The notes beneath the pieces were generated by a model. The model saw only the letters and a list, made by a program, of their open reading frames with translations, ran no database searches and had not been told where the DNA came from. DNA of 64,000 nucleotides, taken from contig NZ_JBFABE010000023.1 of NCBI RefSeq assembly GCF_040640155.1, forward strand, positions 45,028 to 109,027. The letters are read 5' to 3'. Below, in pieces: positions 17,365 to 24,631 of the stretch. The position numbers and the translations under genes are program-made. Position 1 is the stretch's first letter. Each line of letters begins with the position of its first letter. Source of the DNA: Streptosporangium sp040640155. GTDB lineage: Bacteria > Actinomycetota > Actinomycetes > Streptosporangiales > Streptosporangiaceae.

Positions 17365-18825
17365 GTGCGGCCTCTGGAACACGACGACCCGCGCTGGGTC
17401 GGGACCGGAGACCGGCGCTACCGTGTGCTGGCCAGGATCGGCTCCGGCGGCATGGGGACGGTATACCTCGGGCGCTCCGCGGGCGGCCGCGCGGTGGCGA
17501 TCAAGATGGTGCGCCCCGAACTGGCCGAGGACCGGGAGTTCCGGCGGCGGTTCCGGCGGGAGGTGATGGTCGCGCGGGCGGTCGGCGGCGCGTACGCCGT
17601 GGCGGTGCTCGACGCAGACCCCGCCGCCGAGGTGCCCTGGCTTGCGAGCGAGTTCCTGCCGTCGGTGTCGCTCGACGAGGCCGTACGCGACGCGGGTGCC
17701 CTCCCGGCCGGTACGGTCTGGGCGCTGGCGGCCGGGATGGCCGAGGCGCTGCGGTCGATCCACGGCGCCGGGATCGTGCACCGGGACCTGAAGCCCGCGA
17801 ACGTGCTGCTGACCGCGGACGGCCCGAGGCTGATCGACTTCGGCATCGCCCGCGCTGTGGACGCCGCCACGATCACCCGGCCGGGGACGCGGACCGGCTC
17901 GCCCGGTTTCATGTCCCCCGAGCAGATCGCGGGTGACACGACCGGACCGGCCGCCGACGTCTTCTCCTTCGGCGCGACCCTGGTGTTCGCCCGGACGGGG
18001 GCGGAGCCGTTCGGCGAGGGGCCGTGGCACGTGAGGGTGTCGCGCGTCCGGACCGAGTCGCCGCGGTTGGACGAGATCGCCGAGGACGACCTGCGGGCGT
18101 TGATCGCCTCCTGCATGGACCTGGAGCCCGGCCGCCGACCCACCGCCGACGGACTGATCGACCGCATCGCCGCGCTGCGGCACGACGGGCCCGGCCGGGC
18201 GTACGCGTTGCCGGCCCCGGTCGCCGCCGCGATCGGGCGGCGTGCGGGAGAGGCGGAGAACCCGCCGCTCCCCCGCGACGGCGGCACCGGCACCGGCACC
18301 GGAGGGACGGCGCGCGGCCACCGCCGGTCCGTCTGGGCCGGAGCCGGCGCCCTCCTGACGGTCCTGGTGGCGGTGATCGTCGTCCTCGGCGGGGCCGGAC
18401 GCCCTCCGGTGGCGGGCCCGGGAGTGCGGGACGACGCCGCGCCGGCCGTACCCACCGGCGTCCTTCCCGGTACGGGCACCGGTGCCACGCCGGGCGTACC
18501 GGCACTCACCGTCACGCCCGCCGCCCCGGCCCCGTCCGCCGCGCGCGGACGTCAGCTGGAGTTCCACCTGACGGGCGATGTCCGGCTCATCTCGGTGACC
18601 TACACGGTGGACGGCCGGTCGAAGACGCTGAAGGATGTGAAACTGCCCTGGCGGAAGACCATCGAAATACCAAAAAGTCCGGATATCAATCAGTGGCGGA
18701 TCCGATTCCGCTTCCCCGCCGGAGCGGTCAGGTGGCGGGTGCTCGTGGACGGCTTCGAGGCCGGCGCGGGAAACTCCTCCAGCACCCTCGTGCCCAGCCG
18801 TGGAGGGGGTGACGGGGCCGTCTGA
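17365..18825 (+). CDS. Transmembrane Ser/Thr kinase with small extracellular domain
   Basis: A 486-residue Hanks-type kinase: IGSGGMGTVYLG, VAIKMV, HRDLKPANVLL near residue 139, LIDFGIA and MSPEQ. A membrane helix at about 325-345 (WAGAGALLTVLVAVIVVLGGA) is followed by a Pro/Ala linker. A small beta-rich ectodomain of about 85 residues follows (LEFHLTGDVRLISVTYTVDG), resembling MmpS-like secreted domains. It is closely related to the preceding kinase in the catalytic domain but has a different ectodomain, so the pair probably arose by duplication and swap of the sensor. GTG 17365 is 2 bp after the upstream stop. An FHA protein follows. Confidence 0.9.
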   Translation: MRPLEHDDPRWVGTGDRRYRVLARIGSGGMGTVYLGRSAGGRAVAIKMVRPELAEDREFRRRFRREVMVARAVGGAYAVAVLDADPAAEVPWLASEFLPSVSLDEAVRDAGALPAGTVWALAAGMAEALRSIHGAGIVHRDLKPANVLLTADGPRLIDFGIARAVDAATITRPGTRTGSPGFMSPEQIAGDTTGPAADVFSFGATLVFARTGAEPFGEGPWHVRVSRVRTESPRLDEIAEDDLRALIASCMDLEPGRRPTADGLIDRIAALRHDGPGRAYALPAPVAAAIGRRAGEAENPPLPRDGGTGTGTGGTARGHRRSVWAGAGALLTVLVAVIVVLGGAGRPPVAGPGVRDDAAPAVPTGVLPGTGTGATPGVPALTVTPAAPAPSAARGRQLEFHLTGDVRLISVTYTVDGRSKTLKDVKLPWRKTIEIPKSPDINQWRIRFRFPAGAVRWRVLVDGFEAGAGNSSSTLVPSRGGGDGAV

Positions 18826-18892
18826 ACGATCCGGCCCCTCCCGGAGGGCGACCACTGGCGTGTGAGCGGACCGCAAGGAGGAGACGACCGTC

Positions 18893-19693
18893 GTGACGAA
18901 GGTGGAGATCCTGCCCAGGGAATTCGGCAGCCTCGCGCACGGGCTGCCCCCGGCCGTGCCCGGCACGCTGTTCGCCATGGGGCCGAACGGGGGGATGCGC
19001 GTGGCGCCCGACGCCGGGCTGGAGCTGGTGTTCGGGCGGTGCCAGCCGGACGTCCACGTCTGTGTCGGCGGCGACGACACGCACGTGAGCCGGCGGCACG
19101 GGCGCATCGTCGGGACGCGGTCGGGATGGGTGCTGCACAACACCGGCCGGCTGGCGATCCGCTTCCCCGGCTCGCGCCTGGTGCTCGGCGGGCAGCACGC
19201 GGAGCTGCCCTCGGCGTACACCCCGCTGTTCATCGTGTCCCCGCGTCAGGAGCACCTGCTGGAGGTACGGATCGCCGCCGGTACGGCGGTACGCTGCGCC
19301 CCCGGCCGGCACGAGGCCGAGACGGCCGGCCCCAGGACCTGGGACCTGAGCCCGGTCGAGCACCTGGTGCTGGTGTGCCTCAGCCAGCGCTACCTCCGCC
19401 AGGAACCGTACCCCCAGCCGCTGACCTGGGCCCAGGTCGCCGACGAGCTGGGCGGACTGCGCCCCGGGGAGAGCTGGACCGGCAAGCGCGCCGCGCACAT
19501 CGTCAACGAGGTGCGCCGGCGGCTCAGCGCCGAGGTGGCCGGGTTACGGGAGGAGGAGATCCCGCCACCCCTGGGTAACGCGCTCAACCACAACCTCATC
19601 ACGCAGTTGCTGGTGACCGCCACGATCCAGCAGGCGGACCTGGTGATCCTCGACCCGGCTTCCCCGGGACCCCTCCCGGAGCCGATCGAATAA
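18893..19693 (+). CDS. FHA-domain protein with C-terminal winged-helix-like domain
   Basis: A 266-residue cytoplasmic protein. The N-terminal half carries the FHA signature: FGR, HVSRRHGRI and a following asparagine in LHNTG. FHA domains bind phosphothreonine, and the two Ser/Thr kinases directly upstream are the obvious writers. The C-terminal half (TWAQVADELGG...AAHIVNEVRRRL) resembles a winged helix, so it could link kinase output to transcription. The start is GTG 18893 after AAGGAGGAGA. One TTA codon lies at 19544. It is co-directional with the kinases, 67 bp after the second. Confidence 0.85.
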   Translation: MTKVEILPREFGSLAHGLPPAVPGTLFAMGPNGGMRVAPDAGLELVFGRCQPDVHVCVGGDDTHVSRRHGRIVGTRSGWVLHNTGRLAIRFPGSRLVLGGQHAELPSAYTPLFIVSPRQEHLLEVRIAAGTAVRCAPGRHEAETAGPRTWDLSPVEHLVLVCLSQRYLRQEPYPQPLTWAQVADELGGLRPGESWTGKRAAHIVNEVRRRLSAEVAGLREEEIPPPLGNALNHNLITQLLVTATIQQADLVILDPASPGPLPEPIE

Positions 19694-19753
19694 CCTCGCG
19701 TGTCACCGGCGCTCGCCCGACGCCGGTCCCCCGAGCGACAGGAACGCCACGAC

Positions 19754-20260
19754 ATGCGCAGACTCCTTCCCGTGCTCGCCGTGTGCGCCCTGACGGGTTG
19801 CGGCTCGCCCGACGCCGGACCACAGGCGGCCCCCTCCTCCCACACGCCCGGCACACCTGCCACGAGCACCACGAGCACCACGAGCCCCGAGGCCCCGGCC
19901 GTGAGCCCGACCGCGACCCCGTCCCCGCCCTCGTCCCCGTCCCCGTCCCCGTCCCGCAAGCCCACCACGAGGGTCAAGGACTGCTTCGACGGTGACTGCC
20001 TGTTGAAGCTCTCCGAACCGGTCACGATCCGGCTGAACGCCAAGAAGTTCCACTACCCGAGGTTCAAGGTCGTGGCCGTCAAGGCGAACACGATCACGTA
20101 CTGGGTGGAGCACGCGAACGGAGGCGGCGCGTGGCAGACCCTCGGCGAGGGCGGAAGCTCCAGTTTCTCGTTCCGCGAACGCACCCCGGTGGAGGTGAGC
20201 CTGGTGTCGATCAAGAAGGGCCGGGCACTGCTGTCGATCTCACCCGGGAAGCGCGGCTGA
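19754..20260 (+). CDS. Lipoprotein with Ser/Thr/Pro linker and small beta domain
   Basis: A 168-residue secreted protein. The signal peptide ends in the lipobox LTGC (Cys about 16), then a Ser/Thr/Pro linker of about 50 residues, then a roughly 90-residue domain starting DCFDGDCLLKLSEPV with a likely disulfide between the two Cys. It is the last gene of the kinase-FHA group. It may be the extracellular ligand or sensor for the kinase ectodomains, but this rests on position only. ATG 19754 follows AGGAA. The native nadD stop lies 54 bp downstream, convergent. Confidence 0.78.
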   Translation: MRRLLPVLAVCALTGCGSPDAGPQAAPSSHTPGTPATSTTSTTSPEAPAVSPTATPSPPSSPSPSPSRKPTTRVKDCFDGDCLLKLSEPVTIRLNAKKFHYPRFKVVAVKANTITYWVEHANGGGAWQTLGEGGSSSFSFRERTPVEVSLVSIKKGRALLSISPGKRG

Positions 20261-20318
20261 GGGCCTCCCCGAGCGGCCGGCACGTCGCCATGGCCCGTAC
20301 ACGGAGAGCCCCGGTCAC

Positions 20319-20356
20319 TCCTCCGGCCCCCGGTACAGCCCGCGCTTGTTGATGTA
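20319..20356 (+). other. attL core (direct repeat copy 1)
   Basis: A 38-bp copy identical to 36757-36794, from TCCTCCGGCC to GTTGATGTA. The similarity extends outward through one mismatch to GGTCA, so the native nadD stop codon (reverse complement of TCA at 20315-20317) is still present here. Read on the minus strand the core encodes the last residues of NadD, YINKRGLYRGPE. This copy marks the chromosomal side that held the original nadD end. Confidence 0.92.
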
Positions 20357-20370
20357 GCGCCAACCCAATC

Positions 20371-20410
20371 GCCCTGATCAGGTCCTACGTACGACAGACC
20401 TGGTCAGGGC
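20371..20410. terminator. Hairpin just inside attL
   Basis: Arms 20371-20384 and 20397-20410 pair over 14 bp with one mismatch and a 12-nt loop. It could end transcription entering or leaving the element, or be a recombination-protein site. It lies 15 bp from the core repeat. Confidence 0.55.
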
Positions 20411-20416
20411 GCGTTT

Positions 20417-20629
20417 TCACTTCTCGGCGCCTTCCGCTGATCCTCGGGGTTTCTCTTGGTCATGTGCCCTGGATGTGCCCTGCAGGGCTCTCAAATGAGG
20501 ACAGGCGTTTGCAACCGTGAGCAGTTCCTCTAACGGCCCTGACGACTCGCCATCGGCCAGGCGGAGATCATCTCCGAAGCTCCACGCGACCACGCCTCTC
20601 CGTCGAAGACGAATTTCGCTTGCACTCAC
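20417..20629 (-). CDS. Small hypothetical protein at left end of the element
   Basis: A 70-codon frame starting at GTG 20629, which overlaps the stop of the next upstream frame as GTGA. The protein (SASEIRLRRRGVVAW, then FGDDLRLADG) has mixed, protein-like composition, but no family was recognised. The stop-start overlap is the main support. The tandem arm repeat lies inside this frame, which weakens the case for a conserved gene. Confidence 0.35.
   Translation of the reverse strand: MSASEIRLRRRGVVAWSFGDDLRLADGESSGPLEELLTVANACPHLRALQGTSRAHDQEKPRGSAEGAEK
20462..20482 (+). repeat. Tandem ATGTGCCCT direct repeat, left arm
   Basis: Two copies of ATGTGCCCT separated by two bases. The same tandem arrangement occurs at the other end of the element (36703-36723) in the same orientation. 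The distance from the core is about 105 bp. Paired short repeats flanking a core are the usual arm-type sites of tyrosine integrases, so these are candidate integrase or Xis binding sites. Confidence 0.6.
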
Positions 20630-20754
20630 TGGCCGGGATCCTCAGTAGCGCCCCCCTCCAGTACCCGCACCAGCTTCTCCCCCATATGCCTCATGAAGAG
20701 AACCTCGGCAGGGAAAGGAACGGCGTCAACGTGGCTACCGAGTTCCTTCATCAT
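20626..20754 (-). CDS. Small hypothetical protein, coupled to the downstream frame
   Basis: A 42-residue frame from ATG 20754 (MMKELGSHVDAVPFPAEVLF) with a GGGGGGAGAG ribosome site 5-6 bases upstream. Its stop overlaps the GTG of the next frame. Function is unknown. It may be the 3' remainder of a larger gene, since the preceding frame is also protein-like. Confidence 0.35.
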   Translation of the reverse strand: MMKELGSHVDAVPFPAEVLFMRHMGEKLVRVLEGGATEDPGQ

Positions 20755-20902
20755 GTGACTCTCCCCCCGGCTCGCCAGGCATGATCCGCAGCGCCCAGTC
20801 AGGTGCGACATCAACCAGGATGATCACCGACTCCAGGTGAAGCCAGACGTGCAGGAGCTTGGGGCATCGGATCCATGGGTAAACAGGGTCACCGCCTGAA
20901 GC
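20735..20902 (-). pseudogene. Possible decayed gene fragment
   Basis: A minus-strand frame without a usable start encodes a protein-like stretch: YPWIRCPKLLHVWLHLESV, followed by VDVAPDWALRIMPGEPGG. A different frame upstream (VNLFVPDELQAVTLF) looks like its natural N-terminus, so at least one frameshift separates them. This suggests a degraded cargo gene at the left end of the element. The family was not recognised. Confidence 0.3.
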
Positions 20903-21072
20903 TCATCGGGAACGAAGAGGTTCACCTAGCTGTCGGCGAGCCAAACCGAACCGATCGCGACCGAAAAGCGCGCCGCGCTTTCCTGCTTCAAGGAGCAGCA
21001 GCCACAAAGGCGCGGAAGATTAATACCGATTGACTTCCATATCTCAACGGCCACGTAATCCCGTAAAGCTTT

Positions 21073-24000
21073 TTAGTGACTAAACAATCCGATCTGCACT
21101 GGAGTAGTATGCGATGGTAAACAATGCGGTGCACAACGAACAAGAAGACGACGATAAGGATTAGCCCATAGACGGTAACGTTGACGGTAACCAAGACCAA
21201 AGAGTATGCAGATACCGATAGTAAAAATTAAGAGCCAAATCCCATAGCCACCAACGAGCGGAGCTTGTCCGTCAGCGAGCGTCATCAGGCCACACATGAG
21301 CAGCCCAACGCCGCCCACAACACCACTTAGCAATGTCACAATATAGCTGGCAATACTGAAGAGTCTGGCAATATCGAAGAGTGATGTGACCACACATAGT
21401 ACTCCTGCAACCAGGAGTAATACGATTCCCCCCGACGTCACCCATACCAGCAAAGTGGCTCCCCCAGGCCAGGAACCGCGGATGGTGGATACGAGGCGAT
21501 AGCAGCCAGCTCCTACGACGAGAAGCGCTGTCAGCGATAGAGAGACAGCGAAGATCCGGCGTAGCAATACGGGTTTCGGCCTGACTTCCTTAAGTAGCGC
21601 CCAGTCTTGGCGGCCTCCCCAACCTTTAAGTAATCCACCTGCTATGACCGCCCTCATTGGCCACTCAAGAGCACACAGGAGATTCTTGACCGCCTCGCCG
21701 ATCTCCGCCTTACTGATAACCAGCTCTGCTAACTTGTCAGCAGCCGTACGGAGTTCCTTATCATTAGCGTTTTTGTGGGAAATATTCCACAGGGCAGACC
21801 AAACCTGACCGGAATCATGAGACTCAAGCATACCGGGTGACACTCTTACCCGGCTTTTGACTACCTCAAGAGCCACCCGCTCAGGCTCGGAGAGTTTCAA
21901 GCTGAGTCGCACTATAGGGTTGGGATCGGCGGCCAGGGCAGCGAGCGCGATGGGTGGGAAGATAGACGGTAATCCAGCCGGAGGCACCGAAGCCGAAGAT
22001 AAACCAGGCGAAGCTTTGGAACGCTGTTTTTCAACCAAGTGTGAGATCTCCGAACCACGCAGAGTCTTAACAACTACCTCGACCACAGAGCAAAGCTGAG
22101 GCGACCAATCACCACGATACGGCTTGGTGATCCATGTGGAGTTCTCTTGGCTCGTGTTGCCGCTAAATGCCGCCCGCACATCGTCGCTGTTTAGCAGAGC
22201 CGCTAGCCACCAGGCCACTCGCTGGGGGTCATGAAACTCCGGCAGTAGCTCGAACAAAGCCTCGGCGGCAGCAGGTGTTCCGAGAAGGCCCAGCTCATCG
22301 ATCGTCCATATCCGCCACTCTTTAGCCAGACCGTGTACAGCCAGGTCGCCCATAGTTCGCAGAGCATGGCGAGCTGTGGGAATCGAGTCCGCAGCCTCAA
22401 GTAGACGCCGGAGGGCTTCTGGGGCACCAGAGGCTGCTAGTACGCGGTAGGCAACATGCGCCGGAGCGTCCACGTCTGGATCAGCTATTTCCAACAGCGC
22501 AGACAGTACCCGGCGACCACGCGGCCCACCTGCGCCCGCCAGTGTGCCTAGGGCGCGGATAACCGACTCCTGTAAGGGCTCCTCACGGCGCACTCGGGCG
22601 ATGAAAGCATCGATGACTTTCTCGGCGAATGCATGATCAACTCTCGTTGCTTCGGCAAGGCAGAGGAGCACCAGTGGATGAGCTTCGGGATCGGTGTAGA
22701 TTGCGCGCAGTAGCCAAGTACAGTCCTCGCTGACTTGCCCACACCAGATTCGCACTACCTCTTGCCAAGTGGTGGGGTTGCCTCTGTACAGCTTGAGTAG
22801 TTCGTCGCCACGCTTGGTCAACTCGACTGCCGCAAGATATTCTTGAAGAGTGAGGTGACGGAAGGCGTAGACCTGGTCGGCGTCGACGAGCCGGATCAGC
22901 AGCCGACTGCGGTCGACGATCTCATCGATCAACTCAGTCGCCTCACGGGGCTCTAGATTGAAATCGTCTGCCTCCGCCCGGACTTCGGCCAGCAACTCGC
23001 GGTGACTGATCGTCCTCCCGCTTGGCTTGTTCATTAACAACAATGCCACCTTGCGCAGAACCGCTAGCTTCACTGCGGGTCCGTGGCGGGTCATACTGTT
23101 CAAGCCACGCGCTTCATCCCTGCGTAATAGGTAAGCAACAGCCTGCTCGTAGAACTCTGATCGAGATTTGGGCAGCTTTTCTGCCCGCTCGCCGAAAAGA
23201 CCCTCTTCATAGAGATAGGAGATCATAGTGAGCAGCATTGGGCTTCGAGCAAGCTCCAGTACCTGTCGATTCGCATGTAGCGCAGCCACTAGCAACTCAC
23301 ATCGTTTGCGGTCCTTGATCAGGAGTAACAGCAGTCGGCGTAGCGCGGCGTCATCGAGTTCGGCAACCTTGAGCGGCGCGCCAAACTCAGCGGCCAGAAT
23401 GCCTCTATAGACTGACTCGCGGCAGGTTACTACCATAGGACAACCGCTGTTTCCTCTGGCCAGCTCCCGAAGCTCATTGAGGACGGCTGGAAAGTTATCC
23501 CTGGTCACCTCATCCAGACCGTCGAAATACAGCCGTAGGCGCCCTGCATCGAGCGCGTCATCCAACTGCTCAAGACTGATCTGCCGGCGACCATGGCTTA
23601 GCGCCTTGGCTAGCAGTTCTCTCAGGGTGCTGGAGCCGTACTGGTGTAGGTCAATGAGAACCGGTACGTGCGGATCGCGCATAGGGTCACGGGCCCAAGC
23701 CAACATGAGGTGCTTGAGCAGCATTGACTTTCCTGCACCGGGCTCGCCGACGATGACTACACGACTCTGTCCTACAACGGCCTGCTCGACGTCTAGCCGC
23801 CGCCCGCCGGACTGATACTGGACCGGAATATAGACCTCTTCGACGGTGATGGCTGCATCATCCTGGCGGAAGCTCATGGTGTGGGTGGCGTAGTTCCGCC
23901 GCACATCGTTGACGTACTTACGAAGAGCTCGTTGGCCTAGCAAACCCTTACTCGGTCGACGCAGCAGCCGATCAAGAGTACGCTTACCGATTTCCTCAAT

Positions 24001-24087
24001 GAGTCCCCCGAAGAACTTGTCGATGAGCCAACCAGCACCGAACAAGAGAACGGCTCCGCCTACGGTCACGAGAACAGCTAGGTCCAT
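21073..24087 (-). CDS. NACHT-domain NTPase with transmembrane segments at both ends (candidate phage-defence protein)
   Basis: A 1,004-residue protein. An N-terminal helix (residues 3-22, LAVLVTVGGAVLLFGAGWLI) is membrane-like. NACHT follows: P-loop VIVGEPGAGKSMLLKHL near 110, Walker B LYFDGLDEV near 190, sensor MVVTCRES, and the winged-helix part with YAFRHLTLQEYLAA. Residues about 450-840 are HEAT-like helical repeats. The C-terminus has four or more membrane helices (about 850-980). Bacterial NACHT proteins are NLR-like antiphage sensors; here membrane segments replace a nuclease, suggesting membrane disruption or membrane-located sensing. It has lower GC than its surroundings and a TTA codon (complement at 23125-23127), which points to transfer and possible bldA control. 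Confidence 0.88.
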   Translation of the reverse strand: MDLAVLVTVGGAVLLFGAGWLIDKFFGGLIEEIGKRTLDRLLRRPSKGLLGQRALRKYVNDVRRNYATHTMSFRQDDAAITVEEVYIPVQYQSGGRRLDVEQAVVGQSRVVIVGEPGAGKSMLLKHLMLAWARDPMRDPHVPVLIDLHQYGSSTLRELLAKALSHGRRQISLEQLDDALDAGRLRLYFDGLDEVTRDNFPAVLNELRELARGNSGCPMVVTCRESVYRGILAAEFGAPLKVAELDDAALRRLLLLLIKDRKRCELLVAALHANRQVLELARSPMLLTMISYLYEEGLFGERAEKLPKSRSEFYEQAVAYLLRRDEARGLNSMTRHGPAVKLAVLRKVALLLMNKPSGRTISHRELLAEVRAEADDFNLEPREATELIDEIVDRSRLLIRLVDADQVYAFRHLTLQEYLAAVELTKRGDELLKLYRGNPTTWQEVVRIWCGQVSEDCTWLLRAIYTDPEAHPLVLLCLAEATRVDHAFAEKVIDAFIARVRREEPLQESVIRALGTLAGAGGPRGRRVLSALLEIADPDVDAPAHVAYRVLAASGAPEALRRLLEAADSIPTARHALRTMGDLAVHGLAKEWRIWTIDELGLLGTPAAAEALFELLPEFHDPQRVAWWLAALLNSDDVRAAFSGNTSQENSTWITKPYRGDWSPQLCSVVEVVVKTLRGSEISHLVEKQRSKASPGLSSASVPPAGLPSIFPPIALAALAADPNPIVRLSLKLSEPERVALEVVKSRVRVSPGMLESHDSGQVWSALWNISHKNANDKELRTAADKLAELVISKAEIGEAVKNLLCALEWPMRAVIAGGLLKGWGGRQDWALLKEVRPKPVLLRRIFAVSLSLTALLVVGAGCYRLVSTIRGSWPGGATLLVWVTSGGIVLLLVAGVLCVVTSLFDIARLFSIASYIVTLLSGVVGGVGLLMCGLMTLADGQAPLVGGYGIWLLIFTIGICILFGLGYRQRYRLWANPYRRLLVRCAPHCLPSHTTPVQIGLFSH

Positions 24088-24631
24088 AAACGTATCCTCA
24101 TAGAGGCGACCTTAATCATCACAGAACTCTACGAGGGTGCTCGCACTCAGCTTGGTAGCCCATCAAGGACAGCTCCACCCAATTCGTAGCCGGACGTACA
24201 TCTATGCTACCTACATACATCATTGAGCATCAAATGCCCGTATGTCCAGCAAAAATCATGGGCTCGAACGGCGATCCGTCCTAGGCATTAATGCGAGTTA
24301 GGGGTTGCAGCTAAAGGCAAAGCTGAACCTCCGAACTTCCGCTTCTCGGGTGGAGCAACTACCCAGTTGCCAGCGGCTCTAGCCGAGGTCAGTGGTGGTC
24401 GAGGGCTATCGTCATGTGCTTGTAGTGACCGATGTTGTAGCCAGTTCTCGTGCAACCTCAGGCGTGGTCATCCGATGGCAAGGCCCGACGAAGGAGGGCT
24501 GCGGCAGTCGATCGCCCCAGCGATGTGCGGTGAGCGGCGACGCCAGCGATCGTTATGGCCGCAACACCGAATACAGCTACCTAGTACCTTCAGACTACCT
24601 ATATGCGATTAATTTGCTTGACCAGCCCCGT
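24088..24631. other. Intergenic region between defence cargo genes; no gene seen
   Basis: About 540 bp of mixed composition. It must hold the promoter of the NACHT gene and the 3' end of the DUF262 gene. Plus-strand frames of 81 and 112 codons exist here (the longer runs into the DUF262 gene), but their ribosome sites and composition are poor. No clear hairpin or repeat was recognised. Confidence 0.4.

Noticed and set aside
8132..20260. An FxSxx-COOH ribosomal-peptide system
   Set aside because: The NB-ARC-TPR protein is similar in layout, but no precursor ending F-x-S-x-x and no radical SAM maturase lies in the island. The radical SAM gene at 51 kb is the unrelated TIGR03960 family.
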